A stretch of DNA of 49,298 bases from Elusimicrobia bacterium UBA4817 (GTDB lineage Bacteria; Elusimicrobiota; UBA8919): positions 1 to 49,298 of the forward strand of contig DHFT01000045.1 in assembly GCA_002402375.1 (NCBI GenBank). Reading direction: 5' to 3'. The notes below the pieces were generated by a model, which worked only from the letters and a program-made list of their open reading frames with translations, did not search any database and was not told the origin of the DNA. This document shows positions 24,203-32,313 of this stretch, in pieces. The stretch's first letter is position 1. Every line of letters begins with the position of its first letter. Made by a program: the position numbers and the translations under genes.

Positions 24203-26113
24203 ATGAGTAAAAAAACATCAATTTATCTAATAGTTTTGTTTTTTATTTCCTCCGGAGTTTATTTTAATTCCGTTTTCAACAAATTTGCATTTGATGATGT
24301 TCACATTGTTGAAAATAATCCGCTGGTGAAAAAACCGCTTTCGTTTGTGGGATTGTTTTTTAAGAGTGAATACGGCGCACAAACGGATTTTGCCGGAGTA
24401 AAAATTTACAGACCTTTGGTTATGGTTTCGTATCTTTTGACAAATGTTTTTTTCGGGAATGAGCCGTTTTGGCATCATTTAGGGAATGTAATTTTACAGA
24501 CGGTAAATGTTCTGATTGTTTTTTTTCTTTGCAGGCAGTTGCTTGTATTTTTTTATAAAAAAGATGATTTTGAAACAGAGGCATTTTTATGCGGGTTGTT
24601 CTTTGCGGTTCACCCTGTTCATGCAGAGGTTGTAGCAGGTATCGTCGGCAGGTCGGAAATTTTAGCAGGGCTTTTCTGTTTTGTTTCGTTTCTGTTTTTT
24701 GTAAAACACGCAGAACAAACGCGGAACAAGAACACGGAACTGACGCCGAATAAAAACCTAATCCCTAATCTCTATTATCTAATCGCTATCCTCTGTTTCT
24801 TTCTTGCCCTTTTGTCAAAAGAAAACTCCGCTGCACTGTTGGGTTTAATTTTTTTTTACGAGATTTTTTTTAATAAAAAATTATCAAAATCAATAATCGG
24901 GTTTCTCGGAATTTTTATTCTCTGGCTTATTATCAAATATTTCGCCATCGGCGGCATTTTTACCGGAAGTGAAAGATATTTCAAGGAAGGATTATCTGTA
25001 AGAGTTTTTACTATGAGTAAAGCGCTCGTGTTTTACATAAAACTGATGTTCGTGCCGTATCCATTAAATCCCGACTGGGGCTTAAGCGATGTTATATCGG
25101 TTTCACAAACATTTTTTGAGCCGTTTGTTATTTTAAGTTTTATAATCCTTACTGCCGTGTTTTTTCTCGCATATAAAAATATAAAAACAAATCCGGTTTT
25201 TTCATTTTCAATTCTATGGTTTTTTGCCTTTCTTTTTCCGGTATCCAACATTATTCCGATAGGCGATTTTATTGCCGAGCGATTTTTGTATATTCCCTCA
25301 TTCGGTTTTTGCCTGTTTGCCGGCGATTTGATTCATCGCAATAAAAAACTGCTCAAAATAGCGCCGTTTATTCTGGTAATTTTTTCTTTTATAACGGTGA
25401 AACAAAATACCATCTGGAAAAATAACATGTCGCTGTGGAGTTATACAACAGAAAAATTCCCGAAAAATTGGCGGGCGTTCTGGGAATTGGGTAAATGTTA
25501 CAGGACTGAAAAAAATGCCGATGAGACGATAAAGTATTTCAAAAAATCAATATCATTAAGAGAAACGGATTTGGTTCTGTATGATTTAGCGGTTGAACTG
25601 AGAAAAAAAGGCGATTGCCCTTCTGCGATTGCGTCTCTGAACAAACTTATCGGTATTGACGGGAAAAACGCAAAAGCGTATCTTGAAAGAGCGAAATGTT
25701 ACGGTAATACAGGCGATTATAAAGCTGCCGTCTCGGATTTTCAGACCGCTGCACTTTTGTCGCCGAAAGACGACAACATTTTTTATGAAACCGGCAGGTT
25801 TTATATTTTAAGAGGCGACTTATCTTCGGCGAAAAATAATTTTGAGAAAGCGGTACAACTCAACGGCAAAAACGCAAATGCGTTCGTCGGCCTCGGTGTA
25901 TGTTTTTATCAAATAAAAAATTTTCAAAAAGCAAAAAATTATTTTTCTGAAGCCCTGAAAATTGATCCAAAAAATACGGAAGCCATGTATAATCTTATAG
26001 TTGTCCATATTTTGCTCGGAAATAAGGAAAAGGCGAAATCGCTTTTGGAAAAATACAAAAATCTTAATTCTGACGACCCAAAAATCAGACAGCTTGAGGC
26101 GGGTATTTTATGA
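24203..26113 (+). CDS. TMTC-like membrane protein with TPR repeats
   Basis: 636 residues. About ten TM helices up to residue 400 with the family hallmarks FAFDDVHIVENNPLV, YRPLVMVSYLLTN, AVHPVHAEVVAGIVGRSE and SNIIPIGDFIAERFLYIPS, as in TMTC/DUF1736 proteins, eukaryotic members of which are protein O-mannosyltransferases. The C-terminal 230 residues are TPR repeats (WELGKCYRTEKNADETIKYFKKS and following). Likely a lipid-sugar-dependent glycosyltransferase of the inner membrane; the activity in bacteria is inferred. A paralogue is at 38428. It starts 6 bp after the MBL gene and overlaps the patatin gene by 4 bp. Confidence 0.85.
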   Translation: MSKKTSIYLIVLFFISSGVYFNSVFNKFAFDDVHIVENNPLVKKPLSFVGLFFKSEYGAQTDFAGVKIYRPLVMVSYLLTNVFFGNEPFWHHLGNVILQTVNVLIVFFLCRQLLVFFYKKDDFETEAFLCGLFFAVHPVHAEVVAGIVGRSEILAGLFCFVSFLFFVKHAEQTRNKNTELTPNKNLIPNLYYLIAILCFFLALLSKENSAALLGLIFFYEIFFNKKLSKSIIGFLGIFILWLIIKYFAIGGIFTGSERYFKEGLSVRVFTMSKALVFYIKLMFVPYPLNPDWGLSDVISVSQTFFEPFVILSFIILTAVFFLAYKNIKTNPVFSFSILWFFAFLFPVSNIIPIGDFIAERFLYIPSFGFCLFAGDLIHRNKKLLKIAPFILVIFSFITVKQNTIWKNNMSLWSYTTEKFPKNWRAFWELGKCYRTEKNADETIKYFKKSISLRETDLVLYDLAVELRKKGDCPSAIASLNKLIGIDGKNAKAYLERAKCYGNTGDYKAAVSDFQTAALLSPKDDNIFYETGRFYILRGDLSSAKNNFEKAVQLNGKNANAFVGLGVCFYQIKNFQKAKNYFSEALKIDPKNTEAMYNLIVVHILLGNKEKAKSLLEKYKNLNSDDPKIRQLEAGIL

Positions 26114-27039
26114 GAAAATTTAAAATCGGTCTGGCTTTAGGCGGCGGCGGTGCGAGGGGAACCGCCCATATCGGCGTGCTGAAAGTTCTTGAAAAAAACG
26201 GCATTGTGCCGGATTTTGTTGCGGGGACATCTATGGGTGCAATCGTCGGCGCAATGTATTGCTGCGGACTCTCAACGGATGAGATGGAAAAAAAAGTTGC
26301 GGAGTTTATCTCAACCGAGACATACAAAGAACTGAAATTTGATAAAATGACATCTTCCGAATCAAAAAATATTTTTACCGAGCTTTTCGGAAAAATAAAA
26401 GAGAAAATGCTTTTTCATCTATCCGGAGTTAAAGAAGCGTTTCTGGAAAAAAAAGCAATTGATAAAATGATAGAATTTTTTCTGCCGGACATTGATTTTA
26501 AGGACATGAAAATTCCGTTTGCCTGCGTGGCGGTGGATATTTCACAGGGAAAAGAGGTTGTATTTCAGAAAGGTCCTATCTGGGAAGCAGTATCATCCAG
26601 CATTTCAATTCCCGGAGTGATGCCGCCCGTAAAATATGATGGCGGTGTTTTGGTTGACGGAGGTGCGGTTCAACTTGTTCCCGTAAAAGTGCTGAAAGAT
26701 TTCGGCTGTGATTTCTCAATCGGCGTTGATGTCAGCGCCGGACTTTCTGCCGTTTCGCAAGACGAACTGAAAAGCGCTTTTGATATTGCCCACCGCACAA
26801 GTGAAATAGCTATTTTGATATTAAGACAAATTCAGATTAAAGATGTTGATTTTTTGGTCAAACCGGAGGTTCAAAATATAAAATGGTTTGAAATAAAAAA
26901 ATTCCGCGAGTGCATATTAGCCGGTGAAAAGGAGGCGTTGGGGAAAACCCCGCAACTTAAAAATAAAATAGTGACAAAAAAAATAAAAACATTTTTCAAC
27001 CGTATGTTTGCTATTGACAAAGCAAGAAAAATAAGTTAG
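26110..27039 (+). CDS. Patatin-like phospholipase (RssA/NTE type)
   Basis: 309 residues with the complete Ser-Asp dyad signature: oxyanion loop LGGGGARGTAHIG (about 10-22), nucleophile elbow GTSMGAIVG (Ser near 41) and DGG in VLVDGGAVQLVPV (Asp near 178). A cytoplasmic or membrane-associated lipid acyl hydrolase by family. No signal peptide. It overlaps the upstream TPR gene by 4 bp, so is translationally coupled. The rpmH promoter lies in its last codons. Confidence 0.93.
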   Translation: MRKFKIGLALGGGGARGTAHIGVLKVLEKNGIVPDFVAGTSMGAIVGAMYCCGLSTDEMEKKVAEFISTETYKELKFDKMTSSESKNIFTELFGKIKEKMLFHLSGVKEAFLEKKAIDKMIEFFLPDIDFKDMKIPFACVAVDISQGKEVVFQKGPIWEAVSSSISIPGVMPPVKYDGGVLVDGGAVQLVPVKVLKDFGCDFSIGVDVSAGLSAVSQDELKSAFDIAHRTSEIAILILRQIQIKDVDFLVKPEVQNIKWFEIKKFRECILAGEKEALGKTPQLKNKIVTKKIKTFFNRMFAIDKARKIS

Positions 27040-27042
27040 AAT
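27014..27042 (+). promoter_or_regulatory. Promoter of rpmH
   Basis: TTGACA (27014-27019), 17-bp spacer, TAGAAT (27037-27042), embedded in the 3' end of the patatin gene. The rpmH ATG is 9 bases past the -10 box and has no Shine-Dalgarno, so the transcript should be almost leaderless. Confidence 0.7.
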
Positions 27043-27050
27043 ATAAAAAT

Positions 27051-27185
27051 ATGAAACCAACTTTTAATCCTAATGTCCGAAGAAAGAAAAAACACAAGGG
27101 CTTTCGTGCTAAAATGAAGACATCAGGCGGAAGAAATGTTTTGAGCCGTCGCAGAAATAAGGGCAGAAAAAATCTGATACCGTAA
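27051..27185 (+). CDS. rpmH: Ribosomal protein L34
   Basis: 44 residues, MKPTFNPNVRRKKKHKGFRAK..., ending GRKNLIP. This is the universal L34 pattern (TxNPxxRRxxxxHGFRxRM, here KGFRAKM with Lys in place of Gly). 50S subunit protein, normally first in the rpmH-rnpA-yidD-yidC cluster, as here. Its stop overlaps the rnpA start in TAATG. Confidence 0.97.
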   Translation: MKPTFNPNVRRKKKHKGFRAKMKTSGGRNVLSRRRNKGRKNLIP

Positions 27186-27568
27186 TGGGTTTATCGCGGT
27201 TAAACCGTCTGACAAAATCCGATAATTTTGCGAAAATAAAAAAATCCAAACGCTGCCGGAAATTTTTATCGGGCGGGTTTGTTTTCTATATCTGTCCGAA
27301 CGGAAAAAGTGTTTCCCGGATGTCCGTCGTGTGCTCTTCAAAATTAGGCGATGCCTGCAAGCGCAACCGCTTGAAGCGTCTCGTTCACGAGATTTTCCGT
27401 CTAAATCATACACGGTTTCTGCAAAATGCGGACATTATTGTAATTCCGCAAAAAGAGGTTATACCGTCGGTAAATTACCGGTATGTTGAAAAATATTTTT
27501 TAGAGGCGTTTCAAAAAGCGGGGGTTATAAGAATGGAACCACAGATGAACGCGGATGGACACAGATAA
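27185..27568 (+). CDS. rnpA: Ribonuclease P protein component
   Basis: 127 residues. Protein subunit that helps the RNase P RNA mature tRNA 5' ends. N-terminal LNRLTKSDNFAKIKKSKRC, and the conserved basic helix DACKRNRLKRLVHEIFR. Start overlaps the rpmH stop by one base. The last 12 or so residues (MEPQMNADGHR) and the stop codon come from palindromic repeat C (27537-27622), so the native C-terminus has been replaced or extended by the repeat. Confidence 0.93.
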   Translation: MGLSRLNRLTKSDNFAKIKKSKRCRKFLSGGFVFYICPNGKSVSRMSVVCSSKLGDACKRNRLKRLVHEIFRLNHTRFLQNADIIVIPQKEVIPSVNYRYVEKYFLEAFQKAGVIRMEPQMNADGHR

Positions 27569-27622
27569 AAGTCAAAATTAAGAATTGAGAATTATCTGCG
27601 TAAATCTGTGTGTATCTGCGGT
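27537..27622. repeat. Palindromic repeat C, copy 1
   Basis: Left half AACCACAGATGAACGCGG, then GGACACAGATAAA; right half AATCTGTGTGTATCTGCGGT. The centre holds an AAAATTAAGAATTGAG-type unit. It provides the 3' end of rnpA. Other copies: 29411-29491 and 30234-30326. Confidence 0.8.
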
Positions 27623-27629
27623 AAAAGGA

Positions 27630-27836
27630 ATGAAATCATTGTCGGTTTTTCTTATCAAAATATATCAATTCTTTGCCGGACCGTTTCCGAAACAGTGCAG
27701 GTTTTATCCGAGTTGTTCCGTCTATGCCGTTGAATCGTTGGAAAAATTCGGATTTTTTAAGGGCTGGTTTTTAACGGTAAAACGGCTTTTTAAGTGCGGA
27801 CCGTGGCATCCCGGCGGTTTTGACCCCGTGCCGTAA
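27630..27836 (+). CDS. yidD: Membrane protein insertion efficiency factor YidD
   Basis: 68 residues: MKSLSVFLIKIYQFFAGPF then CRFYPSCSVYAVESLEKFG, KGWFLTVKRLFKCGPWHPGGFDPVP, the full YidD (DUF37) signature with three cysteines. It assists insertion of proteins with YidC. AAAAGGA lies directly before the ATG at 27630; an upstream in-frame start at 27585 would add 15 residues from repeat C and is rejected. Confidence 0.95.
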   Translation: MKSLSVFLIKIYQFFAGPFPKQCRFYPSCSVYAVESLEKFGFFKGWFLTVKRLFKCGPWHPGGFDPVP

Positions 27837-27850
27837 TGAAAAATAAAAAG

Positions 27851-27866
27851 TGGAACATTTGTTCCA
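27851..27866. promoter_or_regulatory. LexA-box-like palindrome upstream of yidC
   Basis: Third exact copy of TGGAACATTTGTTCCA, 19 bp before the yidC ATG and just upstream of its GGAG. The position relative to the start codon mimics that at parB (21 bp). Confidence 0.6.
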
Positions 27867-27885
27867 TTTTACTCTCGGAGAATAA

Positions 27886-29412
27886 ATGGAAAAAAGAACT
27901 TTTTTGGCAATTGTTTTATCATTGGTAATTCTTTTCGGTTGGCAGTGGTTTTTCGGGCCCAAATCCCGAGTGCCGGTAACCGTTCCCATTACAGCAGATA
28001 CCCATAAAGTATCGCCGGTAATATCCCCCGGTCAAAAAAATACCGCACCTTCCGGCCATTCCAATACATCCCAAAAATCTGCCGCAAAATTTCAGATAGA
28101 AACTGACAATATGATATATGTTTTAAGCACGGACGAAGCGTCAATTACAAATTGTTTTCTCATAGAGGAGCGGTTGAAAGAAAAAACGACGGTTGAACTT
28201 GTATTAAACGGCAAGTTATTAAACGATAATAATACCGGCATCTGGTCAAACATTTTGGCAAAAAATCAGCCGAATCAGGCAACTTTTGTCCGTTCTGAGG
28301 GTGATTTTGACATAGAAAAAACATTTTTTTTCACTAACGGTTCGCATCTTGTTGATATAAAATACATCGTCTCAAATAAAACCAAATCCCCGAAAAGTTT
28401 TGAGGGCTTAACCCTTTCCGTCGGTCCCGGGCTTGGCACCGACAAAAAAGAATTAAAAGAAAACACCGGTATATTAAGGGCGATTTCCTATTCTCAAAAA
28501 AAGGTTGAAAAATTAAAACCCGGCGAATATCAATTCCCGTCAAAGTGGGCGGGCATTGACAACAGATATTTTCTTTCCGTTTTTTTGCGGCTCAACGATG
28601 ATTTCAGAAATATAAAAGTTGAAAAAATGGAAAAGTTGCCGTTAATGGAAATTTCCACCGGTAAAGTTGATTTTTTACCTTCGGAGAAAAAGAGTTTTTC
28701 AACAATTGCCTACATAGGTCCAAAAGGTTATACTCATCTCAAAGGGATAAAGGTTGACGGACTTAAACCGCAACTTGAAAAAGCGGTTGATTTCGGATTT
28801 TTCGGCGACCTTGGAGAGATAGCACTTTCCTCGTTGAATTATATCTATAAATACACCCGCAATTACGGCTGGGCGATTTTTATAATTTCGGTGATTCTTA
28901 ATATCATATTTTATCCGCTTTCCAAAAAGTCATTCACATCAGCACAGAAAATGAAATCGGTTCAGCAAGATGTAAAGGCACTCCAAATAAAATACAAAAG
29001 CGACCCTAAAAAAATGAATACCGAAACATGGGCGCTTTACAAGGCGAAGGGGGTAAATCCTTTCAGCGGATGCCTCCCGATGCTGGTTCAGTTGCCTATT
29101 TTCTGGGCGCTTTTTACGATGTTGAGAAACGCATATGAGTTGCGCGGCGCTCCTTTTATTTTTTGGATAACTGATTTATCGGTGAAAGACCCGTATTATA
29201 TTTTGCCGATTTTAATGGGCGGGGGAATGTTTTTACAGCAGTGGATGTCAACGAATACCGCCGACCCGACGCAGAAGCAGATGATGATAATGATGCCCAT
29301 AATTTTTACCGTGATGTTTCTCGGATTTCCTTCGGGTTTGGTCATCTACTGGCTTACAAACAGCATCGTAACCGTTTTGGAGCAGTGGCTTATATTTAAG
29401 AAAAGTTCGTAA
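27886..29412 (+). CDS. yidC: Membrane protein insertase YidC
   Basis: 508 residues. N-terminal TM helix (FLAIVLSLVILFGWQWFFG), a periplasmic domain to about residue 300 (Gram-negative type P1 domain), then the conserved insertase core: NYGWAIFIISVILNIIFYPLSKKS, cytoplasmic KMKSVQQDVKALQIKYKSDPKKMN, NPFSGCLPMLVQLPIFWALF, and three more TM helices to VLEQWLIFKK. It inserts inner-membrane proteins alone or with SecYEG. CGGAG precedes the start. The large periplasmic domain is one of the best signs of a diderm host. Confidence 0.97.
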   Translation: MEKRTFLAIVLSLVILFGWQWFFGPKSRVPVTVPITADTHKVSPVISPGQKNTAPSGHSNTSQKSAAKFQIETDNMIYVLSTDEASITNCFLIEERLKEKTTVELVLNGKLLNDNNTGIWSNILAKNQPNQATFVRSEGDFDIEKTFFFTNGSHLVDIKYIVSNKTKSPKSFEGLTLSVGPGLGTDKKELKENTGILRAISYSQKKVEKLKPGEYQFPSKWAGIDNRYFLSVFLRLNDDFRNIKVEKMEKLPLMEISTGKVDFLPSEKKSFSTIAYIGPKGYTHLKGIKVDGLKPQLEKAVDFGFFGDLGEIALSSLNYIYKYTRNYGWAIFIISVILNIIFYPLSKKSFTSAQKMKSVQQDVKALQIKYKSDPKKMNTETWALYKAKGVNPFSGCLPMLVQLPIFWALFTMLRNAYELRGAPFIFWITDLSVKDPYYILPILMGGGMFLQQWMSTNTADPTQKQMMIMMPIIFTVMFLGFPSGLVIYWLTNSIVTVLEQWLIFKKSS

Positions 29413-29491
29413 CCACAGATGAACGCGGATAAACACAGATAAAAAGGTAGTAGTGAGTAATATCTGTGAGAATCTGTGTGTATCTGTGGTT
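29411..29491. repeat. Palindromic repeat C, copy 2
   Basis: AACCACAGATGAACGCGG ... AAACACAGATAAA on the left, ATCTGTGTGTATCTGTGGTT on the right; the centre carries a GGTAGTAGTGAGTAA heptamer-type unit. It fills the gap between yidC and jag and touches the yidC stop. Confidence 0.85.
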
Positions 29492-29511
29492 GCTTTGGAG
29501 GCCCATTTGTT

Positions 29512-30210
29512 ATGAAAAATGAAATTGAAGTAACCGGTAAGACGGTAGATGAAGCGATAGGGGAAGGACTTAAAAAACTTGGAATTGACAAAAAAGATGC
29601 CGAGATAAAAATTCTTGACGAAGGAAAATCCGGACTTTTCGGATTAATGGGGGTTTCACCGGCGAGAATAAAAATTTCGGTTAAAGGCGGTGCTTCAACA
29701 TCGGCGAAAAGTGATGAAAAAAACGATGAAATTAGTTCCGCCCCTTCTATAGATTATGCTGTCATATCAAAAAATGCCGAAAAAATTATCAAAAGAATAT
29801 TGGAACTTTCCGGTTTTGTAGCCAAAGTGTCCACAGAGGTATCATCTCGCGGCATCGTCTTAAACATCTCATCCGATGACAGTGCTATTTTAATAGGCAG
29901 GCAGGGACAGACAATAGCGGCGTTGGAATACATACTGAAACTGATATTGAGCAAACAGGAAAGCCGGGGGGTAAGAGTAACTATTGACATAGACGGCTAC
30001 CTTGAGAGAAGGAATGAAAAAATCATCAATAAGGCAAGAGAAATTGAAGAGCGGGTAAAAATGAAAGACGAGCCGGTTGAAATAAAACTTCCGGCGAGCG
30101 AAAGAAAAATAATACATCTTACTCTTAAGGACAGTGAATTTGTTGAAACGGTGTCTGAGGGCGAAGGCGAGGATAGAAAACTTATTGTCCGACCGAAATC
30201 CCGTTCCTAA
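29512..30210 (+). CDS. jag: Jag / KhpB RNA-binding protein
   Basis: 232 residues: Jag_N domain (EVTGKTVDEAIGEGLKKLG, GLFGLMGVSPARIKI), KH domain (RGIVLNISSDDSAILIGRQGQ with the GxxG loop as IGRQG) and C-terminal R3H domain (LPASERKIIHLTL). RNA-binding partner of the YidC cluster, as usual for spoIIIJ-jag. GGAGG lies 10 nt before the ATG at 29512; the upstream reading from 29476 would translate repeat C and is rejected. Confidence 0.95.
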   Translation: MKNEIEVTGKTVDEAIGEGLKKLGIDKKDAEIKILDEGKSGLFGLMGVSPARIKISVKGGASTSAKSDEKNDEISSAPSIDYAVISKNAEKIIKRILELSGFVAKVSTEVSSRGIVLNISSDDSAILIGRQGQTIAALEYILKLILSKQESRGVRVTIDIDGYLERRNEKIINKAREIEERVKMKDEPVEIKLPASERKIIHLTLKDSEFVETVSEGEGEDRKLIVRPKSRS

Positions 30211-30233
30211 TTTTTCACGAAAATTATAAAATC

Positions 30234-30326
30234 AAGCCACAGAACGACACAGATGGACACAGAAAAAAAATTGTAGTTGCAGACCTTGGTCTGCTTCCGT
30301 GTGAAGTTCTGTGAAATTCTGTGGCT
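30234..30326. repeat. Palindromic repeat C, copy 3, with nested hairpin
   Basis: GCCACAGAACGACACAG ... GGACACAGAAAA on the left, GTGAAATTCTGTGGC on the right. In the centre is a second, perfect palindrome GCAGACC-TT-GGTCTGC (30279-30294). Fills the jag-mnmE gap. Confidence 0.8.
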
Positions 30327-30347
30327 ATTCAGTTTTCTTGATATTGT

Positions 30348-31727
30348 ATGAGGTGCAGGGCTGATGATACGATTGTCGCCATATCCACACTTGCAGGTTT
30401 TGCCGGCATAGGGATTGTTCGTCTCAGCGGTCCTGCGGCATTAAATATCGCTTCCAAAATATTCCATCCGAAATCTAAAAAAAAAATTAAAGAACTTTCC
30501 GCCAACACCGTCCATCTCGGAAAAATAATTGACGGTAAAAAATTTGTTGATGAGGTGCTTTTGACCGTTATGAAAGCCCCTAAATCATATACCCGAGAGG
30601 ATGTAGTGGAAATTTCCTGCCACGGCGGTCCCATTCCGCTGAAAAAAACTCTTGAATTGTGCGTGAAGTACGGTGCGCGACTTGCCGACCCGGGAGAGTT
30701 TACAAAGCGTGCGTATCTCAACGGACGAATAGATTTGTCTCAGGCAGAGGCGGTCTGCGATATTATAGAGGCAAAAACGGAAGCGGCGCTTTCCTGTGCG
30801 GTTAGTCAATTAAGCGGGGCGCTCTCGGAAGAGATAAACAGGCAAAAAAGCGAACTTGTGGACATATTGGCTACATTGGAGGCGGCGATTGATTATTCGG
30901 AAGATGAGCTCCCGGCTATAGACGGTAAAGAAGTTCTCGGAAAGGTTGAAAAAATAGGAATTGCGTTGGAGAAAATCCTTCTGACATTTCAGACCGGAAA
31001 AATTTTCAGAGACGGAGTAAGAACCGCTATTATTGGCAAGCCGAATGTAGGAAAATCCTCGCTTTTGAATGCTTTGGTCGGGCAAAACAGGGCGATTGTA
31101 ACGGAAATTCCCGGCACGACAAGGGACATCATAGAAGAGACGATTGACATTTTTGGTATTCCTTTGATTTTAACGGACACCGCCGGCATAAGAAAACACA
31201 GCACCGATGTTGTTGAAAAAATAGGTATTGAGCGTGCACAGGAGACACTGCAATCAGCCGATTTAGTTCTGTTCGTATTGGACTCATCTTCAGAATTAAG
31301 TCATGAGGATTTTCACATTGTAGAACTGCTTGTTTCAAAAAAAGTTATTTTGGTTTTAAATAAATCTGACTTACTTAAAAAAATCGGCGATGTTTCCGAG
31401 TTGGAAATTCCTGCTCCGGTCGTTAAAATTTCCGCTTCAAAAAATGAAGGTTTGGACGAACTGAAAAAGATTATTTATAATTTATTTGTAACAAGTGATA
31501 TAAACACCAGCGATTTTTTACTTACAAACACAAGACATAAGATTTTAATTGAGAATGCGTTGGGTTCGCTTGAAAAGGCGGTTGCGTCTATAAAAGACGG
31601 TTTATCGGAAGAGTTCACGGCAACGGATTTGCGGAGTGCTCTGAATTATTTGGGTGAAATTACGGGTGAGGTTCCGACGGAAGAAATACTTGACAGGATT
31701 TTCTCAAATTTCTGCGTCGGGAAATAA
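30348..31727 (+). CDS. mnmE: tRNA modification GTPase MnmE
   Basis: With MnmG it makes the (carboxymethyl)aminomethyl group on wobble uridine 34 of certain tRNAs. 459 residues: N-terminal folate-binding domain (DDTIVAISTLAGFAGIGIVRLSG, CHGGP), helical domain, inserted G domain (GKPNVGKSSLLNAL, DTAGIRKH, NKSD) and the invariant C-terminal FCVGK. The start gives five residues before DDTIVAIS, close to family norm, though no clear ribosome site is visible next to it. In many genomes mnmG follows directly; here 10.4 kb intervene. Confidence 0.97.
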   Translation: MRCRADDTIVAISTLAGFAGIGIVRLSGPAALNIASKIFHPKSKKKIKELSANTVHLGKIIDGKKFVDEVLLTVMKAPKSYTREDVVEISCHGGPIPLKKTLELCVKYGARLADPGEFTKRAYLNGRIDLSQAEAVCDIIEAKTEAALSCAVSQLSGALSEEINRQKSELVDILATLEAAIDYSEDELPAIDGKEVLGKVEKIGIALEKILLTFQTGKIFRDGVRTAIIGKPNVGKSSLLNALVGQNRAIVTEIPGTTRDIIEETIDIFGIPLILTDTAGIRKHSTDVVEKIGIERAQETLQSADLVLFVLDSSSELSHEDFHIVELLVSKKVILVLNKSDLLKKIGDVSELEIPAPVVKISASKNEGLDELKKIIYNLFVTSDINTSDFLLTNTRHKILIENALGSLEKAVASIKDGLSEEFTATDLRSALNYLGEITGEVPTEEILDRIFSNFCVGK

Positions 31728-31731
31728 ATGT

Positions 31732-31900
31732 CGCTCGGGAGCAAATTTTCCAGACACGCCCCTAAAGGGACTTCCTTTGGTCGCTCCGCCGACCGCCCTG
31801 CTCGCCTCGCTGAAGCTCTGGCGAAGCGGGTCGGCTTCGCTCTTATCGTCGCTCTTGAAAGCGTAGTCGCTCCTCAAGGGTCTGGATAAATTTTTCCCTC
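31732..31900. repeat. GC-rich inverted repeat D
   Basis: Outer arms AAATTTTCCAGAC (31743-31755) and GTCTGGATAAATTT (31880-31893) enclose a GC-rich region of hairpins including CCTAAAGGGACTTCC and CCGACC/GGTCGG. Much richer in GC than its surroundings. A related CCTAAAGGGACTCCC string is at 23272. No convincing gene in 31728-31924. Confidence 0.65.
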
Positions 31901-31924
31901 GCTCTGCGATTAAAGGAGAAAAAA

Positions 31925-32284
31925 ATGCTTAACATTGCGTATTTGATTGTCGGGTTGGTTGCTGGAATTATGGGAGGACTTTTTGGATTAGGCGGCGGCA
32001 CAGTTTTAATTCCCGTCCTCATTTATTTTTTTAAAATGACCCAGCATCAGGCACAAGGCACATCTCTCGCTGCGATGATTCCGCCGATAGGGCTTCTTGC
32101 TGCATTAAAATATTATCAGGCCGGTCATATAAACATAAAAATCGCCGCCTTTGTCGCTTTCGGCTTTTTTGTCGGAGGTTTTTTCGGCGCCGCGCTCGCC
32201 CAGCCAATCAGCGATTCCATACTTAAAAAAATCTTCGGAGTTTTTATCGTGCTGGTCGGCTTGAATATGTTTTTCGGAAAATGA
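31925..32284 (+). CDS. TauE/SafE-family small permease
   Basis: 119 residues with four TM helices and the family hallmark GLVAGIMGGLFGLGGGTVLIPVL, followed by QAQGTSLAAMIPP. This is a half-size member: full TauE/SafE proteins have about 250 residues and 7-8 helices, made from two such repeats, so this one would act as a dimer. Members export or import organosulphur or small organic anions; the substrate here is unknown. AAAGGAG precedes the ATG. Confidence 0.88.
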   Translation: MLNIAYLIVGLVAGIMGGLFGLGGGTVLIPVLIYFFKMTQHQAQGTSLAAMIPPIGLLAALKYYQAGHINIKIAAFVAFGFFVGGFFGAALAQPISDSILKKIFGVFIVLVGLNMFFGK

Positions 32285-32313
32285 ACAAATTTGAAAAACA
32301 GAACTAAATTTAT

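Noticed and set aside
27585..27629. Upstream start for yidD
   Set aside because: The extra residues are translated repeat C; ATG 27630 has AAAAGGA and matches family starts.
31654..31866. 70-codon plus-strand ORF overlapping the mnmE end
   Set aside because: Frame-shifted mnmE sequence followed by the GC-rich repeat D; no ribosome site.
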